From Alteraurantiacibacter buctensis (GTDB lineage: Bacteria; Pseudomonadota; Alphaproteobacteria; Sphingomonadales; Sphingomonadaceae): a DNA stretch of 64,000 nucleotides. Shown in pieces: positions 18,931-26,064 of the stretch. The stretch is taken from positions 806,001 through 870,000 of the forward strand of contig NZ_WTYV01000001.1 in assembly GCF_009827655.1 (NCBI RefSeq). The letters are read 5' to 3'. The position numbers and the translations under genes are program-made. The notes under the pieces were generated by a model. That model saw only the letters and a program-made list of their open reading frames with translations, had not been told where the DNA came from and ran no database searches. Within the stretch, counting starts at the first letter, position 1; the number at the start of each line of letters is the position of its first letter.

Positions 18931-19707
18931 ATGAAGAACAAGCACTACGAGGAAGCGCTGGCAGCGCTGGAGCCGGAACTGGTGACCATGGCTCGCTGGG
19001 CCAGGGCGAAAGGCCAGCGCGTGCTGGTGCTGCTGGAGGGGCGCGATACCGCCGGCAAGAGCGGGGTCATCAGCGCGATCCGCGGGCCCCTGAACCCGCG
19101 CCAGTGCCGCGTGGTGGCGCTGGGCAAGCCGAGCGAGGCGGAAGCCGGGCAGTGGTATTTCCAGCGCTATGTCCAGCACCTGCCCACGGCGGGCGAGATC
19201 GTGCTGTTCGATCGCAGCTGGTACAACCGCGCCGGGGTTGAAAAGGTGATGGGCTTCGCCACCCCTGAACAGGTCGATGCCTTCCTGGCCGCCGTCCCGG
19301 TGTTCGAGAAGCTGCTGGTGGACGACGGGATCCGCCTGTTCAAATACTGGCTGGGTACCGACCAGGCCGAGCAGGAAGAGCGCTTTGCCGAGCGGGTGGC
19401 CGATCCGCTGAAGCGCTGGAAGCTGTCGCCCATCGATGTGCAGGCGCGCACCCTCTATGACGAGTACACGCAGGCCCGCGAGGCCATGTTCGCCGCCACC
19501 CACACTGCCCATGCCCCGTGGACGATGGTGAACTTCAACGACCAGAAGCACGGGCGGCTGACGCTGATCCGCAACCTGCTGGACCGCCTGCCCGATTGCG
19601 CCCTGCCGGAAGAGCCGATCGACTGGCCGCCGCTGGGGCACGAGCCGTTGCCTGAACGCTACGAGCTGATCCAGCCCCTGCCGCCCTATCCCGTCCCGGG
19701 CGACTGA
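18931..19707 (+). CDS. ppk2: Polyphosphate kinase 2
   Basis: 258 residues. PPK2 enzymes move phosphate between polyphosphate and nucleotides. GRDTAGKS (37-44) is the Walker A, FDRSWYNRAGVE the Walker B and lid region, and FKYWLGTDQAEQEERF the C-terminal motif. It fits the class I single-domain type. I chose ATG 18931; an in-frame GTG at 18913 would add six residues. Confidence 0.92.
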   Translation: MKNKHYEEALAALEPELVTMARWARAKGQRVLVLLEGRDTAGKSGVISAIRGPLNPRQCRVVALGKPSEAEAGQWYFQRYVQHLPTAGEIVLFDRSWYNRAGVEKVMGFATPEQVDAFLAAVPVFEKLLVDDGIRLFKYWLGTDQAEQEERFAERVADPLKRWKLSPIDVQARTLYDEYTQAREAMFAATHTAHAPWTMVNFNDQKHGRLTLIRNLLDRLPDCALPEEPIDWPPLGHEPLPERYELIQPLPPYPVPGD

Positions 19708-19847
19708 ACGCCAGATTAATAGCGCCTTTTCAGGGGCATCCGCCGCCCGCCACGAACGCATGGCCGCTTCGGCGGGAGCCAACCGGCGCGCCGGCGCTTC
19801 CCCTCTTCACCATGCGCAGATGCGCGTGTTGCAAGAGGATTTGAGCC

Positions 19848-20291
19848 ATGAAGACCTTCTCTCTCATCACCGCCACCCTGGCCCTGGGCCTGGCTGGCAC
19901 GGCCCATGCGCAGGGCATCGGCATTGGCGGCGCGGGCGGCGTGGGCGTTGGCCCGGGCGGCGTTTCCGTTGGGGGCAATGCCGGCGGCGGCGTGGACGTG
20001 CCGCTGCCCAACCCGCCGGTCGACAGCACTATCGACACCACGGTGGACACCACCACGACCACGGTGGAGGATGCCTGGGACGAGACCGAGCGCGGCCTCG
20101 ATAATGCCCGCACCCGCGTGGAAGAGGCCGGGGCAGAGGGCCGGCGCGGCCTTGACCGCGCCACCGATGTGCAGGCCGATACCGATGTCCGCGTGACCAC
20201 CCCCCAGGGCCAGGTTCACGCCAACGGCCACGCTGGTGACCACCCGGCCGGCGAGGTTGCAGTCGAGGTCGATACCGACACCGACAACTAA
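19848..20291 (+). CDS. Exported glycine-rich, low-complexity protein
   Basis: 147 residues. A signal peptide (KTFSLITATLALGLAGTAHAQ) is followed by a Gly/Val repeat (GIGGAGGVGVGPGG), a Thr-rich stretch (TTVDTTTTT), a charged helix and an acidic tail ending DTDTDN. No enzyme motif is seen. It looks like a structural or envelope-associated protein. AGAGGA lies 9 bases before the ATG, and a strong terminator follows. Confidence 0.75.
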   Translation: MKTFSLITATLALGLAGTAHAQGIGIGGAGGVGVGPGGVSVGGNAGGGVDVPLPNPPVDSTIDTTVDTTTTTVEDAWDETERGLDNARTRVEEAGAEGRRGLDRATDVQADTDVRVTTPQGQVHANGHAGDHPAGEVAVEVDTDTDN

Positions 20292-20329
20292 GCGACCGAA
20301 ATTACGCGTCAGCCCCCCTGACGAACCGG

Positions 20330-20361
20330 AAAGGGCGGCTCCCGCAAGGAAGCCGCCCTTT
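20330..20361 (+). terminator. Rho-independent terminator
   Basis: An 11-bp perfect stem (AAAGGGCGGCT/AGCCGCCCTTT) with a 10-base loop is followed by CTTTG. It lies between the convergent glycine-rich gene and terC and probably serves both. Confidence 0.85.
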
Positions 20362-20384
20362 CTTTGTCCGCCGGGGCTGATCTG

Positions 20385-21389
20385 TCAGGCCGGAGGTGTG
20401 GCCGGCCAGTCCGGTTCTTCCTGCCCGCGCGTCTTCCACAGCGAATAGGCGATGCCCGCGCCAATCAGGGCGAAGGTCACGCCCAGGCTGACCGAAGCGG
20501 GAATCTTGCCGCCATCCAGCACGAAGTCGGAAATGAAGATCTTCGTGCCGATGAACACCAGCACCGCGGCCAGGGCATACTTGAGGTAGTGGAAGCGATG
20601 GACCATCGCCGCCAGGGCGAAGTACAGCGCACGCAGGCCCAGGATGGCGAAGATGTTGCTGGTGTAGACGATGAAGGTATCGGTGGTGATGGCGAAGATT
20701 GCCGGCACGCTGTCCACCGCGAACACCAGGTCGGCCAGGTTGATCACCACCAGCGCCAGGAACATCGGCGTGGCGGCAGTCACCAGCTTGCCGGTCTTCT
20801 CGTCGGGCACCTTGACGAAGAAGTTGGGGCCGTGATGCTCCTTGGTCACGCGCATGTGGGTGCTGATCCAGCGGACAACGGGGTTGCCCGCCACGTCCAT
20901 CGGCTTGTCGCCGGCGAACATCATCTTGATGCCGGTAACGATCAGGAAGGCGGCAAACAGGTAGAGCACCCAGTAGGCCTCTGCCAGCAGCGCCGCACCG
21001 CCCGCGATCATCAGGCCGCGCAGCACGATCACCGCGATGATGCCCCACAGCAGGGCCCGGTACTGGTACTGCAAGGGCACGGCGAAGGTGGCGAAGATCA
21101 GGCTGATCACGAAGACGTTGTCGATCGACAGCGCCTTCTCGATGAAGAAGCCGGTGTAGTATTCGGTGGCAGGGCCAGCCCCGCGCTCGAACCACACCCA
21201 CAGGCCGAACAGCATGGCGACCGCGATGTAGAAGGCGGAAAGCTTCAGGCTTTCGGCCACGCCCATCACCTTGTCCTCCTTGTGCAGGAAGCCCAGGTCG
21301 AAGGCGGTCAGCAGCACGACGATGCTGAGGAACGCACCCCAGAACCACACCGGGGTGCCCAGCCAGTCGGCTGTCAAGAATTCCATCAT
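20385..21389 (-). CDS. TerC-family integral membrane protein
   Basis: 334 residues, about eight hydrophobic segments. FLTADWLGTPVWFWGAF, EKALSIDNVFV and ADLVFAVDSVPAIFAIT are the TerC motifs; the paired acidic DN and DS residues lie within membrane spans. Members act in tellurite resistance and in Mn export alongside secretion (Alx/MntP-like roles). I looked for a Mn-sensing yybP-ykoY leader upstream and did not find one. Confidence 0.93.
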   Translation of the reverse strand: MMEFLTADWLGTPVWFWGAFLSIVVLLTAFDLGFLHKEDKVMGVAESLKLSAFYIAVAMLFGLWVWFERGAGPATEYYTGFFIEKALSIDNVFVISLIFATFAVPLQYQYRALLWGIIAVIVLRGLMIAGGAALLAEAYWVLYLFAAFLIVTGIKMMFAGDKPMDVAGNPVVRWISTHMRVTKEHHGPNFFVKVPDEKTGKLVTAATPMFLALVVINLADLVFAVDSVPAIFAITTDTFIVYTSNIFAILGLRALYFALAAMVHRFHYLKYALAAVLVFIGTKIFISDFVLDGGKIPASVSLGVTFALIGAGIAYSLWKTRGQEEPDWPATPPA

Positions 21390-21471
21390 GTTTGAATGTC
21401 CCTGTTAAAGGCATGGCGCGCCGTCCATCCGCCCCCGCAGGAGTGGCAAGCCGGCGCGCCCGCGTTCGCGA

Positions 21472-21675
21472 TCAGCCCGCGCTGGGCCGCCGCGTTGTGT
21501 GGTCAGCCTGCGGCGCAGAACGCGCCAGCCGCTGGATCAGGTCCTTCACCCGCAGCTTCATCTTCTTCAGGCGGGTCAGCTCCAGGCTATCGGGCGCAGG
21601 GCGCTGGCGGGCCAGGTGCAGGCGCTCGTCGATCTTCTGGTGCAGGCGGGTAAGCGTAAACAATCGGGCCGACAT
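21472..21675 (-). CDS. YdcH/DUF465-family small protein
   Basis: 67 residues, mainly helical and basic: LTRLHQKIDERLHLARQRPAPDSLELTRLKKMKLRVKDLI (parts: LHQKIDERL, LKKMKLRVKDLI) is the DUF465 pattern. GGAG lies 7 bases before the ATG at 21675. Function unknown; such proteins are short coiled-coil hairpins. Confidence 0.82.
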   Translation of the reverse strand: MSARLFTLTRLHQKIDERLHLARQRPAPDSLELTRLKKMKLRVKDLIQRLARSAPQADHTTRRPSAG

Positions 21676-21702
21676 CCTCGGTCTCCATAAGAGAGTTGGA
21701 GT

Positions 21703-21788
21703 ATCGGACAGCCTTTGCATTCCGTCCGGGTGAGGGGGGGAAGGCCCGGGGTCGAGAACGCATCGGCTGTCCGATGCGGTCCGACATC
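21703..21788. repeat. Nested inverted repeats in the gap between DUF465 and the anchored nuclease
   Basis: An 8-bp perfect hairpin (CGCATCGG/CCGATGCG, 21769-21776 and 21781-21788) overlaps the right arm of a longer 11-bp inverted pair (ATCGGACAGCC at 21703-21713 and GGCTGTCCGAT at 21775-21785). The gap separates divergent genes, so this could be an operator or a cruciform. Nothing else is seen in this 243-base gap. Confidence 0.5.
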
Positions 21789-21918
21789 ACGAGCGCCTTC
21801 GTAAGAAGCGCGCCCGCCAGAGGGGCCCGGTCCGCTCTCGTCTAATAGGAGTGATTCGCTCCGCTTTCAAGCCCCGTAATCCATTGCCCGTTGACGCCGA
21901 ACCTATAGGACAAGCGAC

Positions 21919-22506
21919 ATGACCATCGAACGCGGTAAAGTGGTGCCCCTCAGGCCGCGCAATGGCGGCAACCGTCGCCCGCCCCCGCGCCCGCCCGCCC
22001 GGCGGCGTTCCACCTGGCGGGAGGCCTTCGTGGCGGTGCGCCCGTGGCTGCTGCTGATCGCCCTGGCCACCGGGTGGTTCGTGATCGACAATCCCGAGCA
22101 GTTTGAGCCGCCGGCCTTCCTGCAGACCGCGCCCGAAACCATTGCCGGCACTTTCACCCGCTGCGGACGGGGGCGCGGCTATTACTGCGTGATCGACGGC
22201 GATACCTTCCGCATCGGCCAGCGCACCGTGCGCGTGCAGGGGATCGACACGGCGGAGGTGGATGCCCGCTGCCCGGCCGAGGCGGCGCAGGCCGAAGCCA
22301 GCACCCATGCCCTCCAGGCCTGGCTCAACCGCGGCTCGTTTCGCATGACCGCGCGGCTGGACGAACCGACCGACCACTATGGCCGCGAACTGCGCTTCGT
22401 GACGCGTGCGGAGCCCGATGGCCGGGAGGACCGGCTGGCCCGGTGGATGATCGCCAACGGCGGCGCGCGGCCCTATGGCGGCGAAAGCCGCGCGGGGTGG
22501 TGCTGA
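21919..22506 (+). CDS. Membrane-anchored thermonuclease-family (SNase-like) protein
   Basis: 195 residues. A basic Pro/Arg-rich cytoplasmic N-terminus (NRRPPPRPPARRR) precedes one transmembrane segment (AVRPWLLLIALATGWFVI), so it is tethered with the nuclease fold outside. The core has CVIDGDTFRIGQRTVRVQGIDTAEV (parts: DGDTFRI, VQGIDTAEV) and HYGRELR. The Cys pairs may form disulfides. Catalysis is likely but not proven. Confidence 0.85.
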   Translation: MTIERGKVVPLRPRNGGNRRPPPRPPARRRSTWREAFVAVRPWLLLIALATGWFVIDNPEQFEPPAFLQTAPETIAGTFTRCGRGRGYYCVIDGDTFRIGQRTVRVQGIDTAEVDARCPAEAAQAEASTHALQAWLNRGSFRMTARLDEPTDHYGRELRFVTRAEPDGREDRLARWMIANGGARPYGGESRAGWC

Positions 22507-22550
22507 GCGGCCCTTGACCGTTCTGGCGGGCGGGCGCACTCCCCTGCGCC

Positions 22551-22898
22551 ATGCCCACGCTGATCCTGCTCACCTTGTCCAACCTGTTCATGACTGCCGC
22601 CTGGTACTGGCACCTGAAGGGCGGACCTGAGGTAGCCAATGCCCGGCCGCTGGGCTGGGTGATCCTGATAAGTTGGCTGCTGGCGGGGATCGAGTATTCC
22701 CTCGCCGTGCCCGCCAACCGCATCGGCTATGCCAGCGGCTGGAGCGCGGGGCAGCTCAAGATCGTGCAGGAGGCGATCGCGCTCACCGTGTTCGGCCTGT
22801 TCATGGTCTTCGTGCTGGGCGAAGCGGCCACCTGGCGCCACGCGGCGGCCTTCTGCTGCATCATGGCGGCGGTGGCCTTCCTGTTCGTGGGCAAGTGA
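22551..22898 (+). CDS. DMT-family transporter-like protein (DUF486)
   Basis: 115 residues with four hydrophobic segments. TLSNLFMTAAWYWHLK and SWLLAGIEYSLAVPANRIGY are the DUF486 pattern. These half-size members of the drug/metabolite transporter group probably act as dimers; substrate unknown. The next gene starts 1 base after its stop. Confidence 0.9.
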   Translation: MPTLILLTLSNLFMTAAWYWHLKGGPEVANARPLGWVILISWLLAGIEYSLAVPANRIGYASGWSAGQLKIVQEAIALTVFGLFMVFVLGEAATWRHAAAFCCIMAAVAFLFVGK

Positions 22899-22899
22899 G

Positions 22900-23280
22900 A
22901 TGACCCGCGCGGCCATCCGCTATTGGCTGGGCGTGTTCGCGCTGGGCTTCACGCTGGGCACCGTGCGGACCCTGTGGCTGGAGCCGGCGCTTGGCCCGCT
23001 TGCCGCCGTGGCGCTGGAACTGCCGGTGATGCTGGCGGCAAGCTGGTGGTGGGCGGGCCGCGTGCTGGCCCGCCACCCGGTCCCCACGCGCCGCGCGGCG
23101 CTGGGTACGGGGCTGCTGGCCTTCACGCTGCTGCTGGCAGGCGAATGAGCGCTGGCCCTCGCCTTGGGCCAGACAGGAGCGCAATGGCTGGCCGCCCTCG
23201 CCCGCCCGGCAGGCGCGCTGGGGCTGGCGGGGCAGGTGCTGTTTGGCCTGATGCCCGCGCTCAGGTGGCGCGGGGCCTAG
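22900..23280 (+). pseudogene. Small membrane protein gene interrupted by an in-frame TGA
   Basis: The frame from ATG 22900 stops at TGA 23146-23148 after 82 residues (three hydrophobic spans, TRAAIRYWLGVFALGFTLGT at the start). The same frame continues without another stop for 43 codons to TAG 23278, giving a plausible hydrophobic continuation (ALALALGQTGAQWLAALARP, then GLAGQVLFGLMPALRW). Full length would be 126 residues with four spans. A single base change in a TGG/TGC-type codon would explain this. Either the gene is broken, the short form works, or the TGA is read through. Confidence 0.6.
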
Positions 23281-23284
23281 GGCG

Positions 23285-23506
23285 CTATTCGGCGGGTGAC
23301 GCGCTGGCGGACGGGGCCACCGGGGTCATCGTCACTTCCGGCAGGGTCACGCCTTCGGGGTTGGCCTCATCCGCCGGCACAGCGATCAGCTCGCCGCCGC
23401 TGACATCGGTGGCGGCGGGTTCGGGGGCCACGGGTTCCTCGGCCTGGCAGGCGGCCAGCAGGGGGACCAGGGCAAGAGCAAGGGCGGATGTGCGGGACAG
23501 GTGCAT
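23285..23506 (-). CDS. Small lipoprotein
   Basis: 73 residues. The signal sequence ends in the lipobox LLAAC, giving a lipid-anchored Cys20. The mature part is short, acidic and Pro/Ala-rich with no recognised domain. Convergent with the interrupted gene, 4 bases away. Confidence 0.72.
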   Translation of the reverse strand: MHLSRTSALALALVPLLAACQAEEPVAPEPAATDVSGGELIAVPADEANPEGVTLPEVTMTPVAPSASASPAE

Positions 23507-23676
23507 CGGCGGCCTCCTTGGGGCGTGGCTAGACTCAGGTGATCCTCGCGGCCGATGGTGCGCCTGTCCCGGGCCGCTGGCAAGAGCGCGCGGGAACAGG
23601 TGGCGCGCTGGCGCGTCGAACAGGGGAAAGCGGCGCGGTCTTTCCCCGCGCCAGCGTCCAGAGAGGAACCAGCGCC

Positions 23677-24051
23677 ATGTACAACCGCAAGCTGTCCGAC
23701 ACCGAAGGGTTCAACGCCCCGCTGACCACCGACGAGGGGCTGGAAGCGACACGCGTGACGCAGAGCGATTTTGCCAATGCCACCGACCCCGCCGCCGCGC
23801 CCACCGAGCCGCACTATCCGATCGGCGCGACCGAGCCGGACCATTCGCCAGACGGCCCACCGGCCGAAACGCCGGCACCCGACGGCCCCGCCGAAACCCC
23901 GCCGCCCGACGGACCGGCAGAAACCCCCGCCCCGTCAGAACCGACCCCGGTTCCCCCCGACATGCCCCAGCAACCCGACGCCCCGCCGCCAATGCCCAAC
24001 CCGGGCCATCCCGACCAGCCGGACGAGATCGTGCCGCCTGATCCGGTTTGA
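23677..24051 (+). CDS. Proline-rich repeat protein
   Basis: 124 residues. A short N-terminal part (MYNRKLSDTEGFNAPLTTDE) is followed by Pro/Glu-rich repeats of the type PDGPAETP (three near copies) and a Pro/Asp-rich tail ending PPDPV. It has no signal peptide or hydrophobic span and is probably disordered. GAGAGG lies 10 bases before the ATG. A weak EcfG-like motif (GGAAC at 23593, CGTC 16 bases later) lies upstream. Confidence 0.6.
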   Translation: MYNRKLSDTEGFNAPLTTDEGLEATRVTQSDFANATDPAAAPTEPHYPIGATEPDHSPDGPPAETPAPDGPAETPPPDGPAETPAPSEPTPVPPDMPQQPDAPPPMPNPGHPDQPDEIVPPDPV

Positions 24052-24069
24052 GGGGCTGGTCTGCGGGTC

Positions 24070-24378
24070 TTATTGAAACGACGGCAGCGGGCCGCCGCCC
24101 CAATACCAGGCCAGCCCCGCCAGTCCGATTACCTGCAGCACCACGATGCCGCGAAGTTCGGAGTTGAATGGCTGCTTGCGCGTCTTGTGGCGAAAGGCCT
24201 TGCGCCCCGCGAGCGCACCCGGAGAGCCGCCGATCAGCGCCAGGAACAGCAGCGTGGATTCGCGAATGCGCCACCCCCCGTTCTCCGCCCGCGCCTTGTC
24301 GATCCCGAAAGCGGCAAAAGCCGCAAAGTTGACCGCACACAACGCGGTGACGAGGTTGGCCGGGGCGAGCAGCGTCAT
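24070..24378 (-). CDS. DUF1294 membrane protein
   Basis: 102 residues with hydrophobic spans at both ends and in the middle. FAAFGIDKARAENGGWRIRESTLL and the HKTRKQPF segment are the DUF1294 signature. Function unknown. Confidence 0.85.
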   Translation of the reverse strand: MTLLAPANLVTALCAVNFAAFAAFGIDKARAENGGWRIRESTLLFLALIGGSPGALAGRKAFRHKTRKQPFNSELRGIVVLQVIGLAGLAWYWGGGPLPSFQ

Positions 24379-24459
24379 GCGGCGCGAGTTTAGGCTGGTT
24401 GGGTTAGGGGATTGCTAAGGGCTGTACCGGGCACATTGAACTGGGGTCGACCGGTTTCT

Positions 24460-24481
24460 CCCCTCCCGCTTGCGGGAGGGG
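24460..24481. repeat. Short perfect palindrome, REP-like, also a likely terminator hairpin for nrdB
   Basis: Ten-base perfect arms (CCCCTCCCGC/GCGGGAGGGG) enclose a TT centre, followed by CTGGGGGTGGGTCAG and a T-run on the plus strand. I recall very similar palindromes scattered through sphingomonad genomes. A degenerate copy lies at 6570-6596. Confidence 0.65.
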
Positions 24482-24504
24482 CTGGGGGTGGGTCAGTTTT
24501 CCCC

Positions 24505-25554
24505 TCACTCCGCCGCCTGCGAATCCCCGAACAGCCCCGGCGCTTCCGGCTCCACCTCGACCTCGTTCGCCGCCTTGGCCTTCTGGCGCGAGTCGAAGCT
24601 GGACCACACGGTCTGCCAGTCACCCTTGGTCGCGCCCTTCGAGTATTCCGTCGCGCGGGTTTCGAAGAAGTTGGCGTGCTCCACGCCGTTCAGCAGCGGG
24701 GTCAGCCAGGGCAGCGGGTGGTCTTCCACCATGTAGATCGCAGGCAGGTTGAGCTGGCTCAGGCGCCAGTCGGCGATGTAGCGGATATAGCGCTTGATTT
24801 CCTTCGCCGTCATCCCGGGCACCGGGCCGCCTTCGAAGGCGAGGTCGATGAAGGCATCCTCCAGCCGCACCGTCTTCTGGCACATGTCGATGATGTCTTC
24901 CTTCACCGCCTTGGTCAGGCACTGCCGCTCGGCGCAGAAGGCGTGGAACAGGCGGGTGATGCCTTCGCAGTGCAGGCTTTCATCGCGCACGGACCAGGAC
25001 ACGATCTGCCCCATGCCCTTCATCTTGTTGAAGCGCGGGAAGTTCATCAGCATGGCAAAGCTGGCGAACAGTTGCAGCCCTTCGGTAAAGCCACCGAACA
25101 TGGCCAGCGTGCGGGCGATATCCTCGTCCGAATCCACGCCGAACTGCTGCAGGTAATCGTGCTTGGCCTTCATCTCCTCGTATTCGAGGAACATGCCGTA
25201 TTCGCTTTCCGGCATGCCGATGGTGTCCAGCAGGTGGCTGTAGGCGGCGATGTGCACCGTTTCCATGTTGCTGAACGCGGCCAGCATCATCTTGATCTCG
25301 GTGGGCTTGAACACCCGGCCGTACTTGTCGTGATAGCAGTCCTGCACTTCCACGTCGGCCTGGGTGAAGAAGCGGAAGATCTGGGTGAGCAGGTTGCGCT
25401 CGTGGTCCGAGAGGTTCTGCGCCCAGTCACGGCAATCCTCGCCCAGTGGCACTTCCTCGGGCATCCAGTGGATCTGCTGCTGGCGCTTCCAGAACTCGTA
25501 GGCCCAGGGATATTCGAAGGGCTTGTAGGTCTTGCGGGCTTCGAGCAACGACAT
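24505..25554 (-). CDS. nrdB: Ribonucleoside-diphosphate reductase, beta subunit
   Basis: 349 residues. This di-iron subunit makes the tyrosyl radical needed by NrdA. METVHIAAYSH carries Glu and His ligands with the radical Tyr seven residues after the Glu, and RDESLHCEG carries the last Glu-His pair. Length is that of the alphaproteobacterial type. The C-terminal tail that docks on NrdA is present. nrdA lies 4.2 kb upstream on the same strand with four genes between. Confidence 0.95.
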   Translation of the reverse strand: MSLLEARKTYKPFEYPWAYEFWKRQQQIHWMPEEVPLGEDCRDWAQNLSDHERNLLTQIFRFFTQADVEVQDCYHDKYGRVFKPTEIKMMLAAFSNMETVHIAAYSHLLDTIGMPESEYGMFLEYEEMKAKHDYLQQFGVDSDEDIARTLAMFGGFTEGLQLFASFAMLMNFPRFNKMKGMGQIVSWSVRDESLHCEGITRLFHAFCAERQCLTKAVKEDIIDMCQKTVRLEDAFIDLAFEGGPVPGMTAKEIKRYIRYIADWRLSQLNLPAIYMVEDHPLPWLTPLLNGVEHANFFETRATEYSKGATKGDWQTVWSSFDSRQKAKAANEVEVEPEAPGLFGDSQAAE

Positions 25555-25583
25555 CTGGTATCTCCGGGCGTGAATCGCGAACC

Positions 25584-25638
25584 CCCAATATAGGGTTTCC
25601 CGATGGTGAATCGAAGACGAGCGAAGGACTATATGCGG
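25584..25638 (-). promoter_or_regulatory. Putative nrdB promoter region with NrdR-box-like palindromes
   Basis: Upstream of nrdB is the near-palindrome CCCAATATAGGG (25584-25595) and, four helical turns away, an AT-rich CTATAT core (25629-25634). On the minus strand TATATT could serve as -10. The NrdR box has a similar CxxAATATATTGxG form, but the match is partial. Confidence 0.3.
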
Positions 25639-25705
25639 GGATAAATCGTGCGACGAAGCGTTGCTGGCGCGAGTCGAAGCGAGGGCGCGCGATGCGCCGG
25701 ACGGA

Positions 25706-26005
25706 TCAACCGTCCTTCTTGCTCCAGCGGCGCGAAATTTCCAGCAGCACCAGGATGGGGGTAGACCAGATCCACGTCATCAGGCCCGCTTCGTGCCAGC
25801 CGCCGTTTTCCGGCAGGGCCACCGAGCATTCGATCACTTCCCACAGGTCCTTGGGCGTGCAGGCCGATGGCCAGAAGGCGGTGGCGAACAGCCAGGCGCC
25901 CAGCACCAGCCAGCCGATCTGCCCCAGGTACAGCACCAGGTAGCGTGAAACGCGCACCTCGCCATACCCGTGATGGGTGGGAAAGCGTTTGGAACCTTGG
26001 CCCAT
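25706..26005 (-). CDS. Small two-span membrane protein
   Basis: 99 residues with two hydrophobic segments (LVLYLGQIGWLVLGAWLFA and GLMTWIWSTPILVLLEI) and a basic tail. Three Cys-free loops and a PSACTPKDLWEVIEC stretch lie between them. I do not recognise the family. It sits between nrdB and the CHAT-protease gene on the same strand. Confidence 0.65.
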   Translation of the reverse strand: MGQGSKRFPTHHGYGEVRVSRYLVLYLGQIGWLVLGAWLFATAFWPSACTPKDLWEVIECSVALPENGGWHEAGLMTWIWSTPILVLLEISRRWSKKDG

Positions 26006-26064
26006 GGCGCGGAAAATACCGCCGGCGTGGTTAGCATTTGGCTAACGGGCAGGCTTAAATGCGA

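Noticed and set aside
21390..21471. Possible manganese riboswitch (yybP-ykoY) before terC
   Set aside because: The conserved internal-loop sequences of that riboswitch are not present; only GGCGCGCC palindromes typical of GC-rich spacers are seen.
23593..23617. EcfG-type promoter before the proline-rich repeat gene
   Set aside because: GGAAC is followed after 16 bases by CGTC instead of CGTT. The partial match in GC-rich DNA is too weak for a feature.
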